A stretch of 64,000 bases of DNA from Rhizobium altiplani (GTDB lineage: Bacteria > Pseudomonadota > Alphaproteobacteria > Rhizobiales > Rhizobiaceae), in the NCBI RefSeq assembly GCF_001542405.1, contig NZ_LNCD01000120.1:62001-126000 (forward strand), read 5' to 3'. Position 1 is the stretch's first letter. Each line of letters begins with the position of its first letter. Position numbers and translations under genes: made by a program. The notes under the pieces were generated by a model, which was given only the letters and a program-made list of their open reading frames with translations, searched no databases and was not told where the DNA came from. Shown here in pieces: positions 17,325 through 26,176 of the stretch.

Positions 17325-18112
17325 ATGATGGTTCAATACGCCACGGCGCGCCGCCTGCGCGCGGTAAACGATTCCTACCAGCAGGAAGCAGAGGTTCTGC
17401 TGCAACTCGGCATCGGCAGGCCGACAATCGCCCGCGCGATGCAGGTCGCACGCCGCAACGGCGCGAGCATCGAACAGGAACTCATTGCAAGCGGCTCCAT
17501 CGATGCCGACAGCTATTACGCATCCCTGGCGCGCGGGCTCCGGCTTCCCTTTCTTTCGGCAATCGACAGCTCCCTCGTCAACGATGACAAGGCACTCGAC
17601 AGCAGCTTCTGCAGGCTCGCTGCGTCCGGCTGGACTACATCAGCAAAGGCATGCTGGCGATCGTGCCGGAAGCCCGAAACCTGGTGATGCGCGAGCCAGC
17701 GCGCCTCCCGCGCGAGATGGGCGTGGGCGGCTTTCTGGTGTTCCAGTTGCTGATCGGAGGAATGCTGCTTTCCTCTCTCACCCATCCCTGGCTGATCATG
17801 CTCCTTGTCACCACCGCCGGCTACCTAGCGCTCGGCTTTCCGCCCGCCGGCAGCAGCGAAGGCGCGCTCTTGCTCCTCGATCTTGCCAATATGGCGGCAA
17901 GCTACGACCTCTTTCTGCTGCTCGGCAGGGTCGCGATGCTGCGTGAGGAAAAACGCAGCATCGGCTGGCGCTGGATCTATGTCCCGCTCTATTGGCTGAT
18001 GATCTCGGTGGCGGCATGGCGCGCCCTTCTCGAGCTGCCGAGAAAGCCCTTCTTCTGGGACAAGACGCCTCGTGTCCCTGTCAGCACCAGTGAGAAGTTG
18101 CGCCGCGCTTAG
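17325..18112 (+). pseudogene. Glycosyltransferase remnant with internal deletion and frameshift
   Basis: Two pieces of one gene. The N-terminal piece (17325 to about 17600) encodes a GSPII_E-N-like helical region (LLQLGIGRPTIARAMQVARR). Near 17595-17620 the frame shifts by one base, and the continuation RCVRLDYISKGMLAIVPEARN is in the next frame. At about 17690-17715 this joins directly to the C-terminal membrane part (GVGGFLVFQLLIGG, then five hydrophobic segments, ending in KPFFWDKTPR, the usual tail of family 2 membrane glycosyltransferases). The whole GT2 catalytic domain (about 350 residues, no DxD or QxxRW) is missing. It cannot make a working enzyme. The deletion is inferred from family layout. 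Confidence 0.7.
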
Positions 18113-18345
18113 CATGACTCGTCCCTAGGCGGCGGGACCCGAAATTTTTTCCGGGGACAGATACCAAGCGTTAGGGCCACATTAAGCAATGTCCCATTCT
18201 ATTCGCCAGGACGACGCCGGCTCACGGGCCGAATGCATGATGCGCATGTCGAGCCTTCCGGGCATCCCACCATGCCGTATCCCGCGACATAAAATGCTTC
18301 AATAGTCGGCCCGCCCGCGGTCGGGTCAAGCGACTGGACATAGCC

Positions 18346-20370
18346 ATGCTGAAGAACTTGAAAATCCGGACGAAGATCATTTCTGTCGTCGCGCTTCTCG
18401 GGGCGATCGCGCTCGGGGGCCTCGTTTATGTCATCACCGAATTCCGCGGCGCCGATGCCACCTACAGCGCCTTCATCGATAACGAGGCACTGGCAGCCAT
18501 GCAGGCATCGCGCGCCAGCGCCTCGGCAACCGCTGCCGTGCTGCAGGTCACGCTTATCGCCGGCCTCAAGCCGGAGACGCCGGCTTTCAATACGGCGCTC
18601 ACGACGCCAAGCAAGATGCCTCAAGCGCGCGAACGCCTGGAACAGGCGGCGGCCTTGGTACCTAGCCGCAAGCCGGCGATTGACGACATCCTCGTCGGCA
18701 TCGCCGAGATGGAAGCGCTTTCCAGCAAGGTCATCGACCTCGCCAAGGCAAAGGACAGTGCCGGCGCGCAGCTTGCAGCCAGCATGCTCAATGCGAAGCT
18801 GAACACGGTCACTCCGAAAATGATCGCCAACAATGATGCGCTGATGGCATTGCTGAACGATGGCGGCGACGCGCTCTCCGTTAGAGTCAACCAGCGCATC
18901 ACTCTCAGTTTCGTACTGATCGGGCTCGCTGTCATGGGCGCGATCGGCCTTTCTGTGTGGGTCGCGCAATCGGGGATCACCACGCCCATGGTTCGTCTGC
19001 GTGACCGGATGGCTCAGCTTGCCGAGGGAGATACGCACGGCGCCATCGACGGCCTCGACCGTCGTGACGAGGTTGGCCAGATGGCCGGCGCCGTTGCCGT
19101 CTTCCGCGACAATGCGGTCGATCGTATCCGGCTTGAGGGCGAGGCCGAAAAGAGCCGCAATCTCAGCGACAGCGAACGCCGAGAACGTGAAGCTCAGCGC
19201 GCAACCGAGGCTGCCGATCTCTCGCGCGCGGTCAGCGCGCTTGGCGACGGCTTACGCCGGCTGGCCGCAGGCGACCTCGCATCTCGGATCGACACGGCGT
19301 TTGTCGGCGACCTCGATAGTCTGCGACAGGATTTCAACAACTCGATCCTGCGCTTGAACGACACTATGCAGACGGTCGGCGCCAACGCCCGCGCCATCAC
19401 TGCCGGCGCAACCGAGATCCGCGCCTCGGCGGACGAGCTTTCGAAGCGCACCGAGCAGCAGGCAGCGTCCGTCGAGGAGACGGCAGCGGCCCTCGAGGAG
19501 ATCACCACCACCGTGAAGGATGCCGCCAAGCGTGCCGAGGAAGCACGTGGGCTCGTGGCACGCACGCGCGCCGGTGCAGAAAAGTCCGGCCAAGTGGTCA
19601 GCAAGGCCGTCAACGCCATGCAGCAGATCGCGCAATCCTCCGCGGAGATCGGCAACATCATCGGCGTCATCGACGACATCGCCTTCCAGACCAATCTTCT
19701 GGCCCTCAACGCCGGCGTCGAGGCCGCGCGCGCCGGTGAAGCCGGCAAGGGCTTTGCCGTCGTTGCCCAGGAGGTGCGCGAACTTGCACAGCGCTCGGCC
19801 AATGCCGCCAGGGAGATCAAGTCACTGATCACCACATCGGGCGACCATGTGCAGACGGGCGTGTCGCTTGTCGGCGAAACCGGCAAGGCGCTTGATGCGA
19901 TCGTTCACGAGGTTCAGGAGATCAACCAGCACGTCGACGCGATCGCCGAGGCCGCCCGCGAGCAATCGTCCGGCCTGCAGGAGATCAACACGGCGGTGAA
20001 CTCGATGGACCAGGGAACGCAGAAGAATGCGGCCATGGTCGAGGAAAGCACGACGGCGAGCCACAAGCTCGCGACGGAAGCGGCGACACTCAACAACCTG
20101 CTCGACCAGTTCAAGCTGACCGGCACTGGCAGTTTCAGCGCTAACATTGCCGCGGCAGCGCCGCTGCAGGGCACTCACATCCATTCGGCGCCACGGCCGG
20201 CCGCGCCGCCGGTCGCAGCCAGAATGGCACCCGTCCGCATCGCCACTCCGGGTGTCACCCGCCCCTCTAGCTCGCCGGCTCGGGCGCTTGGGCAGAAACT
20301 TGCAAGCGCATTTGGTGCAGGCAGCGCCTCTTCGAGCCCACGCGACGACGCCGATTGGACGGAATTCTGA
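18346..20370 (+). CDS. Methyl-accepting chemotaxis protein
   Basis: 674 residues. First membrane helix about residues 10-30, helical periplasmic sensing domain to about 185, second membrane helix about 188-210 (FVLIGLAVMGAIGLSVWV). Two HAMP-like segments follow around 215-345. The signalling domain has the hairpin tip EIGNIIGVIDDIAFQTNLLA and GKGFAVVAQEVRELAQRSANAA. The extreme C-terminus DWTEF fits the xWxxF pentapeptide that tethers CheR/CheB, after a Pro/Ala-rich linker. It senses an unknown ligand and signals to CheA. It stands alone, away from a che operon, and is followed by a terminator. Confidence 0.93.
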   Translation: MLKNLKIRTKIISVVALLGAIALGGLVYVITEFRGADATYSAFIDNEALAAMQASRASASATAAVLQVTLIAGLKPETPAFNTALTTPSKMPQARERLEQAAALVPSRKPAIDDILVGIAEMEALSSKVIDLAKAKDSAGAQLAASMLNAKLNTVTPKMIANNDALMALLNDGGDALSVRVNQRITLSFVLIGLAVMGAIGLSVWVAQSGITTPMVRLRDRMAQLAEGDTHGAIDGLDRRDEVGQMAGAVAVFRDNAVDRIRLEGEAEKSRNLSDSERREREAQRATEAADLSRAVSALGDGLRRLAAGDLASRIDTAFVGDLDSLRQDFNNSILRLNDTMQTVGANARAITAGATEIRASADELSKRTEQQAASVEETAAALEEITTTVKDAAKRAEEARGLVARTRAGAEKSGQVVSKAVNAMQQIAQSSAEIGNIIGVIDDIAFQTNLLALNAGVEAARAGEAGKGFAVVAQEVRELAQRSANAAREIKSLITTSGDHVQTGVSLVGETGKALDAIVHEVQEINQHVDAIAEAAREQSSGLQEINTAVNSMDQGTQKNAAMVEESTTASHKLATEAATLNNLLDQFKLTGTGSFSANIAAAAPLQGTHIHSAPRPAAPPVAARMAPVRIATPGVTRPSSSPARALGQKLASAFGAGSASSSPRDDADWTEF

Positions 20371-20393
20371 TCCCAGCAAAACGGTACAAAAGC

Positions 20394-20419
20394 AAAGGGC
20401 GGCTCAATACCGCCCTTTT
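20394..20419 (+). terminator. Rho-independent terminator of the chemoreceptor gene
   Basis: Perfect 9-bp stem AAAGGGCGG / CCGCCCTTT with a 7-nt loop, followed by TTTTC, 23 bp after the chemoreceptor stop codon. Confidence 0.85.
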
Positions 20420-20493
20420 CGATTATAGACTTCCGACTTCAAACAGCGAGCCATGGCCCGGCTGCCGCACAAGACGGAAGCTAAAAAGGGTGC

Positions 20494-20679
20494 TCAGGCA
20501 AACCCGAGCGGAATTTGCTCGACCTTGCGGCCGCGACCATAATCGCGCTCATAGGAAGCACGATCGTCATCGCGCGCAGACGCAAGAACCACTTCCGGCG
20601 CATAGTAGCCGTCAGCGTAAGTGCCGGTATCGCCATTCTCCCGGATCTCGCGCTTCGCCGTGAAAATCTTCAAAAGCAT
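20494..20679 (-). CDS. Small hydrophilic hypothetical protein (61 aa)
   Basis: ATG at 20679 with a strong AGGAGG 5 nt upstream, which decides the start and argues that the frame is used. The product is basic and polar, with a Tyr/Asp-rich middle (GTYADGYYAPEVVL, DDDRASYERDYGRGRK) and no signal peptide or membrane segment. I do not recognise a family. It lies between the chemoreceptor terminator and tRNA-Gly, on the same strand as the tRNA. Confidence 0.55.
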   Translation of the reverse strand: MLLKIFTAKREIRENGDTGTYADGYYAPEVVLASARDDDRASYERDYGRGRKVEQIPLGFA

Positions 20680-20930
20680 CCTGCAACTCCTCCTGATCAT
20701 GCCGACAACGACCAAGGGGTCGCCTGCGTTCCCGTGATATCGGAGAATAGTTAAAAATTAACTATGTTTATTAGAGGATTGTCAACTATGTCAATTTCCT
20801 TCGAGGCTACCTCTTAAGGGCGTTCTTTCCTCGTGGAGCAAGACAGCGAACGACGGCGGCCCACGTGGGCACCACGCTCAGACCACAGTGCGGCTGAAAT
20901 CCGCTCAGTCCCAGCAAAACCATCTGAAGT

Positions 20931-21004
20931 TGGAGCGGGTGAAGGGAATCGAACCCTCGTATTCAGCTTGGGAAGCTGCTGCTCTACCATTGAGCTACAC
21001 CCGC
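20931..21004 (-). tRNA. tRNA-Gly (anticodon CCC)
   Basis: On the minus strand the sequence begins GCGGGTGTAGCTCAATGG and ends CACCCGCTCCA, giving a 7-bp acceptor stem and an encoded CCA. The anticodon loop is TTCCCAA, so the anticodon is CCC, reading GGG. The T-arm GAGGGTTCGATTCCCTT is canonical. The top pair of the anticodon stem is a G-A mismatch. Confidence 0.95.
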
Positions 21005-21059
21005 GTTGGAGCGAGATTTCCAATAGATGGGTGCCGCTGTCAAGCGGGCATCGGCGTTG

Positions 21060-22154
21060 TCAGATGCGGAAGTGCTTCGAGAGTTTCAGGCCCTGGGCCT
21101 GATAATTGGAGCCGAGGCCGGAGCCGTAGAGGCTCTCGGGGTGCTCCTGCATATGCTCATAGACGAGGCGACCGACGATCTGGCCGTCCTCGAGGATGAA
21201 GGGAACCTCGTGGCTGCGGACCTCGAGCACGGCGCGGCTGCCGCGGCCGCCGGCGGGGACGTGGCCGAAGCCGGGGTCGAAGAAGCCTGCATAATGCACG
21301 CGAAATTCGCCAACCAACGGATCGAAGGGGGTCATCTCTGCCGCGTAGTGCGGTGGCACATGGATGGCTTCGCGCGAGACGAGAATATAAAACTCGTCCG
21401 GATCCAGGATCAGTTCGTTGCGACCGCGGCTATAGAGAGGTTCCCAGAAGTCATAGATGTCGTGCTGCGCCTTCTTGTCGACATCGACGACTGCAGTGTG
21501 GTGCTTACCGCGGTAGCCGATCAGTCCATCCTTGTCGCCGGCCAAATCAATCGACAGGGCAATGCCGCCGCCGGAGACGTTCGGCAGCTTGCTGGCGACC
21601 AGCGTTTCGGCATCGTGGAGCGCGAGCAATTCCGGCTCCCCAAGTATCGAATGGCCGACCCGGAAGCGGATCTGCGACAGGCGCGAGCCTCGACGCACGA
21701 CGATCGGGAAAGTACGCGGACTGATTTCGAGATAGAGCGGGCCGGAATAGCCAGCCGGGATTTTGTCGAACTCCTGCGCGTAGTCAGTGATGACGCGGGT
21801 GAAGATATCAAGACGTCCGGTCGAGCTTTTGGGATTGGCCGAGGCCGACATGTCGGCCGGCAGGTCGAGGCGCTCCATCAAGGGAACGATGTAGACACAG
21901 CCGGTCTCCAGCACGGCGCCTTCGCTGAGGTCGACGACGTGGAGGCTGAGGCGATCGAGCTTATCGGACACCAAATGGGAAGGACCCGGCATGAAGCTCG
22001 CGCGAACGCGGAATGCCTTCGCGCCAAGCCTGAGGTCAAGGCTTGCCGGTTGGATCTGGTCGTGGTCCAAATCGCGCTCGCTGGTGAGACGTCCCGCCTC
22101 AAAGAGCGCGCCTATCGCGCGATCCGCCAAAATTCCTGTTTCGCGAGCCATCAT
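21060..22154 (-). CDS. dcd: 2'-deoxycytidine 5'-triphosphate deaminase (long alphaproteobacterial type)
   Basis: 364 residues from ATG 22154 (a second ATG follows at once); about twice the length of the E. coli enzyme, as in the alphaproteobacterial family with two dUTPase-like repeats. Visible motifs: IQPASLDLRLG near the N-terminus, the active-site segment SASANPKSSTGRLDIFTRVI, GYSGPLYLEISPR, and a second-half copy around EFRVHYAGFFDPGFG and a RAVLEVRSHEVPF stretch. It deaminates dCTP to dUTP for thymidylate synthesis. The gene is divergent from metZ; tRNA-Gly lies 56 bp downstream on the same strand. Confidence 0.9.
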   Translation of the reverse strand: MMARETGILADRAIGALFEAGRLTSERDLDHDQIQPASLDLRLGAKAFRVRASFMPGPSHLVSDKLDRLSLHVVDLSEGAVLETGCVYIVPLMERLDLPADMSASANPKSSTGRLDIFTRVITDYAQEFDKIPAGYSGPLYLEISPRTFPIVVRRGSRLSQIRFRVGHSILGEPELLALHDAETLVASKLPNVSGGGIALSIDLAGDKDGLIGYRGKHHTAVVDVDKKAQHDIYDFWEPLYSRGRNELILDPDEFYILVSREAIHVPPHYAAEMTPFDPLVGEFRVHYAGFFDPGFGHVPAGGRGSRAVLEVRSHEVPFILEDGQIVGRLVYEHMQEHPESLYGSGLGSNYQAQGLKLSKHFRI

Positions 22155-22233
22155 GCCCCATCCATATTCGTGGGAGACAAAACCAAACTCAAGGAATTGA
22201 CGCAAGCATAGAACGGCAGTATTGCACTTTTAT

Positions 22234-22292
22234 CCCGTGGTGATTTGGCCGGTCGGCTTGCAGCCACGTTAAACAAGTGGCTAAAAGGACCG
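22234..22292 (+). ncRNA. SAM-II riboswitch aptamer
   Basis: The SAM-II core is readable: P1 5' strand with CGTGGTGATTTGGCCG, the conserved GCTTGCAGCCACG closing P1, then TTAAACAAGTGGCTAAA, the pseudoknot strand. It lies 60-117 nt upstream of metZ, the usual place for this riboswitch in alphaproteobacteria. S-adenosylmethionine binding should reduce metZ expression. The ends of the aptamer are approximate. Confidence 0.93.
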
Positions 22293-22297
22293 GGTGC

Positions 22298-22329
22298 AAA
22301 ACCGGTCTGCTTTCGCGGCCGGTTTTTTT
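22298..22329 (+). terminator. Leader terminator downstream of the SAM-II aptamer
   Basis: AAAACCGG (22298-22305) pairs with CCGGTTTT (22319-22326) and is followed by a run of seven T. An alternative hairpin, GACCGG (22288-22293) with CCGGTC (22302-22307), uses the same left-arm bases, so the two structures exclude each other. This fits SAM-controlled transcription attenuation; which structure goes with SAM is inferred, not shown. Confidence 0.7.
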
Positions 22330-22350
22330 GTTGTTTGAAAGTGGTGATTC

Positions 22351-23535
22351 ATGAGCAAGACTTGGCGCCCCGCAACCCAACTCGTTCACGACGGTTCTTT
22401 GCGCTCGCAATATGGCGAGACCTCGGAAGCCATCTACCTCACGCAAGGCTTCGTCTATGAGAGCGCGGAAGCGGCCGAAGCGCGCTTCAAGGGCGAAACG
22501 GAAGGCTATATCTACGCTCGCTACGGCAGCCCGACAAACGACATGTTCGAGAAGCGCATGTGCGCACTGGAAGGCGCAGAGGAAGCCCGCGCCACGGCCT
22601 CCGGCATGGCAGCCGTCACCGCCGCAATCCTCTGCCAGGTGAAGGCCGGCGACCACATCGTTGCCGCCCGCGCCCTCTTCGGCTCCTGCCGCTGGGTCGT
22701 CGAGACGCTCGCCCCGAAATACGGTATCGAATGCACGCTGGTCGACGGTCGCCATCTGGAAAACTGGGAAAAGGCGATCCGCCCGAACACCAAGGTGTTC
22801 TTCCTGGAAAGCCCGACCAATCCGACACTCGAGGTGATAGACATTGCCGGCGTCGCCAAGCTCGCCAACCAGATCGGCGCCAAGGTCGTGGTCGACAACG
22901 TCTTCGCCACGCCGATCTTCCAGAAGCCGCTCGAGCTCGGCGCCCATATCGTCGTCTATTCGGCCACCAAGCACATCGACGGCCAGGGCCGCAGCCTCGG
23001 TGGCGTCATCCTCTCCGACCGGGAATGGGTCAACGAGAACCTTCAGGACTACTACCGCCACACCGGCCCGGCCATGTCGCCGTTCACGGCATGGACGCTG
23101 CTGAAGGGACTCGAGACGCTGCCGCTGCGCGTCAAGCAGCAGACCGAAAACGCATCGAAGATCGCCGACTTCCTGGCCGATCAGCCGAAGGTCGCCAAGG
23201 TCATCTATCCCGGCCGCAACGATCATCCGCAGGCCGACATCGTCGCCAAGCAGATGAAGGGTGGCTCGACACTGGTCGCCATCGAACTCAAGGGCGGCAA
23301 GGAAGCTGCTTTCGCGCTCCAAAACGCCCTGCAGGTCGTCAAGATCTCCAACAATCTGGGCGACGCCAAGAGCCTGATCACGCATCCGGCTACGACGACG
23401 CACAAGAACCTGACCGACGAAGCACGGGCGGAGCTCGGCATTTCCGGCGGTACCGTTCGTCTTTCCGCGGGCATCGAGGACACGGACGACCTGATCGAGG
23501 ACTTCGCCCAGGCTCTCGCAAAAGTGAACGCCTGA
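22351..23535 (+). CDS. metZ: O-succinylhomoserine sulfhydrylase
   Basis: 394-residue PLP enzyme of the Cys/Met metabolism family. Motifs: YARYGSPTNDMFEKR near residue 50, ATASGMAAVTAAILCQ, FLESPTNPTLEVIDI, VVDNVFATP, and the PLP lysine in SATKHIDGQGR about residue 210. It converts O-succinylhomoserine plus sulphide to homocysteine, the direct sulphhydrylation route to methionine. metZ rather than metY or metB is favoured by length, motifs and the SAM-II leader. Single gene; a palindromic hairpin follows at 23546. Confidence 0.93.
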   Translation: MSKTWRPATQLVHDGSLRSQYGETSEAIYLTQGFVYESAEAAEARFKGETEGYIYARYGSPTNDMFEKRMCALEGAEEARATASGMAAVTAAILCQVKAGDHIVAARALFGSCRWVVETLAPKYGIECTLVDGRHLENWEKAIRPNTKVFFLESPTNPTLEVIDIAGVAKLANQIGAKVVVDNVFATPIFQKPLELGAHIVVYSATKHIDGQGRSLGGVILSDREWVNENLQDYYRHTGPAMSPFTAWTLLKGLETLPLRVKQQTENASKIADFLADQPKVAKVIYPGRNDHPQADIVAKQMKGGSTLVAIELKGGKEAAFALQNALQVVKISNNLGDAKSLITHPATTTHKNLTDEARAELGISGGTVRLSAGIEDTDDLIEDFAQALAKVNA

Positions 23536-23545
23536 TCAGCCTACA

Positions 23546-23573
23546 TCGGCCGGATTGACGCAAATCCGGCCGA
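23546..23573. repeat. Perfect inverted repeat after metZ (possible terminator)
   Basis: An 11-bp perfect stem TCGGCCGGATT / AATCCGGCCGA with a 6-nt loop begins 11 bp after the metZ stop. No T-run follows, so it is either a weak terminator or a 3'-end stabilising hairpin. Confidence 0.55.
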
Positions 23574-23735
23574 CCGCCACATGCTGCTTTGCCCCACCCA
23601 AGACAGGTCAAAGTCAGGCTTAAGTGGCGAAACTTCTTGCCTTTACAGGCATTACGGACGTGATCGACTATCGGTTTATTGACGGATCGGCTGTCGTATA
23701 AGATACCGGTAACGTATATTGACTATGGTGTAGGC

Positions 23736-24128
23736 ATGTACCGCGCCCTTACACGAGACATTGAAGTCGTCGTCGAACCTTTTTATCTGGAGGAGCAATC
23801 CGATCCGGAGGACGATCGCTATGTCTGGGGCTACCGGATCGTCATCAGCAACAATTCCGACAAGTCCGTGCGACTGGTGAACCGCTATTGGAACATCACC
23901 GACCAGAACGGCCTCGTCGATGAGGTCACGGGCGCCGGCGTCGTGGGCGAACAGCCGCGGCTCGCGCCCGGCGATACCTATGAATATTCCTCGGGCTGCC
24001 CGCTGGATACGCCGTCGGGGCTGATGTTCGGCCACTACCAGATGGAAACGGACGAAGGCGAGCTTTTCAATGTCGAAATACCCGCCTTCTCACTGGATTC
24101 GCCAGGGCTGCTGAGAGTCCTGAACTGA
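23736..24128 (+). CDS. apaG: ApaG-domain protein
   Basis: 130 residues, exactly the usual ApaG length when begun at ATG 23736 (MYRALTRDIEVVVEPFYLEE). Beta-sandwich pattern with the conserved RYVWGYRIVISNNS, VRLVNRYWNITD, GVVGEQPRLAPGDTYEYSSG and GLMFGHYQM segments. Linked in enterobacteria to Co2+/Mg2+ efflux phenotypes and to Ap4A metabolism; the molecular function is unsettled. The frame continues 19 codons upstream to 23679 without family likeness. It ends one base before the convergent hslO. Confidence 0.92.
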   Translation: MYRALTRDIEVVVEPFYLEEQSDPEDDRYVWGYRIVISNNSDKSVRLVNRYWNITDQNGLVDEVTGAGVVGEQPRLAPGDTYEYSSGCPLDTPSGLMFGHYQMETDEGELFNVEIPAFSLDSPGLLRVLN

Positions 24129-25124
24129 TCACTCCGCAGGCTCTGCCACCTCTTCCACTTCGAAACGATAGGTCGTCGAGCAGAATTCGCAGGTGACCGA
24201 AATTGCGCCGTCTTCCTGGCTGGCATCAATTTCCTCCGCCGAGAAGCCCTTCAGCACCCCCTTGATCTTTTCGCGGGAACAGCTGCAGCGATCGAAGACC
24301 TCGCGCGGTTCGTAGACGCGAACCCCACGCTCGTGGAACAGACGATATAGCAGCCGCTCGGTGCCGACTTGCGGATCCGTCAGTTCGTCGGCGTCGATCG
24401 TGTCGACGAGCGAGCGGGCTTCCATCCAGGCATCGTCTTCCTTGTGGGTGCCGCCAGTCCTATCGCCGTCGCCGCCGTGAAGATCCGGCTGGCGCATGCG
24501 CTCCGGCGCTTCCGGCAGGAACTGGGCGACAAGACCGCCAGCCCGCCAGCGGTGGCGCGGCTTGCCCGCGTCGTCGCGATCGAAGAGTTCGGCCGCAGCA
24601 AGACGCACCCGCGTCGGGATCTGCTCAGACTGGCGGAAATAGGTGCCGGCAATCTCTTCAAGGGTCGCACCGTCGAGCGCAACGATACCCTGGTAGGGTT
24701 GGGAAAACTTGCCCTGATCGATCGTAAAGGCCAGCATGCCCTTGCCGAGAAGCTGTTCGGGCTCGATCTGCCCTGCCGCAACGGCCCTGTCGAGGAGGCC
24801 CTGGTTGAAGCGTGCGTAGGCACGCACGTTCTCAGGCGTCGAGAAATCGCAAACAAGCAGGTCCACCGGGCCGTCGCCCTTGGTCTGGACCGTGAACTTG
24901 CCTTCAAATTTCAGCGACGTGCCGAGCAGCACCGTCAGCACAACGACTTCGGCAAGAAGCCGCGCGACGGGCGCAGGATAGCGATGGCGCTCGAGGATCG
25001 CGTCCAGCATCGGCCCGAGCTGGACGGCGCGACCGCGCACATCCAGTCCCTCAACCTGAAACGGAACGACATGATCATCGCCGGCGAAATTGAATTCGCC
25101 GAGGGTGGCTGCAGGTTCTGCCAT
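24129..25124 (-). CDS. hslO: Redox-regulated chaperone Hsp33
   Basis: 331 residues. The N-terminal chaperone core includes VLLGTSLKFEGKFTVQTKGDGP. The C-terminal zinc-binding redox switch has all four Cys, CSCS near residue 279 and CEFC near 313, in the expected CxC...CxxC spacing. On oxidation and unfolding the zinc is lost and the protein holds unfolded clients. It follows argF on the same strand at 92 bp, an arrangement common in rhizobia (argD-argF-hslO). A 331-aa length is slightly above the enterobacterial 292, with a short insertion after the core. Confidence 0.93.
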   Translation of the reverse strand: MAEPAATLGEFNFAGDDHVVPFQVEGLDVRGRAVQLGPMLDAILERHRYPAPVARLLAEVVVLTVLLGTSLKFEGKFTVQTKGDGPVDLLVCDFSTPENVRAYARFNQGLLDRAVAAGQIEPEQLLGKGMLAFTIDQGKFSQPYQGIVALDGATLEEIAGTYFRQSEQIPTRVRLAAAELFDRDDAGKPRHRWRAGGLVAQFLPEAPERMRQPDLHGGDGDRTGGTHKEDDAWMEARSLVDTIDADELTDPQVGTERLLYRLFHERGVRVYEPREVFDRCSCSREKIKGVLKGFSAEEIDASQEDGAISVTCEFCSTTYRFEVEEVAEPAE

Positions 25125-25216
25125 GGTCTTCTCCTAGTCTGAGAGCGGCAGACAAGAGTGTCCATCCGCTCGCGCGGCCAACGGGCCTTCCGGCCAAACG
25201 TGGCGTCCAGTATGGT

Positions 25217-26134
25217 TCAGATCGCGCCCAGGCACCAAGCAAGAATCGACTTCTGCGCATGAAGACGGTTTTCCGCTTCATCGAAGACCACGGATTGCGG
25301 GCCGTCGATCACCTCGTCCGTAACTTCCTCACCACGATGGGCGGGCAGGCAATGCATGAACAATGCATCCTTGTCGGCCTGCGCCATCAAAGCCGAATTG
25401 ACCTGATAAGGCTGGAATACGTTGTGACCACGGGCCCGATGTTCCTGATTCATGGAGACCCAGGTATCGGTCACCACACAATCGACGCCGGCGACCGCAC
25501 GGTCTGCATCATGGTAAAGCATGATTTCGGCGCCCTCATTGCGGGCCCAGTTCAGATAGTGATCCTTTGGCTCGGAACCAAGGGGCACCGCCATATTCAT
25601 GCGGTAGCCAAAACGCGCGGCTCCTTCGACCAACGAATGCAGCACGTTGTTGCCGTCGCCGGTCCAGGCGATCGTCTTGCCCTTGATCGGGCCGCGGTGC
25701 TCTTCGAAGGTCATGACATCAGCCATGATCTGGCAGGGGTGCGTATCATCCGTCAATGCGTTGATGACAGGAACGGTTGCATGCTCGGCGAGCTCCAGCA
25801 TGCGGGCATGATCGGTCGTGCGGATCATGATCGCGTCGACATAGCGCGACAGCACCTTGGCCGTGTCACCGATCGTCTCGGCGCGGCCGAGCTGCATTTC
25901 GGTGCCCGACAGGAACAGCGTCTCGCCCCCGAGCTGGCGCATGCCAACGTCGAAGGACACGCGGGTACGGGTCGAGGGCTTTTCGAAGATCATCGCCAGC
26001 ATCTTGCCGGCGAGTGGCTTGTCGCCCTGCCCGGCCTTGAAGGCCTGCTTGCGCGAGATTGCGTCATCCATAATGAGCCGCAGGTCCGATGCCGCGACGG
26101 CGGAGAGATCGAGGAAGTGTTTGGGGGAAGCCAT
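25217..26134 (-). CDS. argF: Ornithine carbamoyltransferase
   Basis: 305 residues. Carbamoyl-phosphate loop STRTRVSFD near residue 55, HPCQIMADVMT, the ornithine-binding DTWVSMNQE segment and HCLPAHRGEEVTDEV near 270. It makes citrulline from ornithine and carbamoyl phosphate in arginine synthesis. It lies 42 bp after argD on the same strand, so argD-argF (and probably hslO) form one transcript from the promoter at 27470-27498. Confidence 0.96.
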   Translation of the reverse strand: MASPKHFLDLSAVAASDLRLIMDDAISRKQAFKAGQGDKPLAGKMLAMIFEKPSTRTRVSFDVGMRQLGGETLFLSGTEMQLGRAETIGDTAKVLSRYVDAIMIRTTDHARMLELAEHATVPVINALTDDTHPCQIMADVMTFEEHRGPIKGKTIAWTGDGNNVLHSLVEGAARFGYRMNMAVPLGSEPKDHYLNWARNEGAEIMLYHDADRAVAGVDCVVTDTWVSMNQEHRARGHNVFQPYQVNSALMAQADKDALFMHCLPAHRGEEVTDEVIDGPQSVVFDEAENRLHAQKSILAWCLGAI

Positions 26135-26176
26135 TATCGTTACCTATCACGCCCGCCTTCCGACGGGCACTATCCA

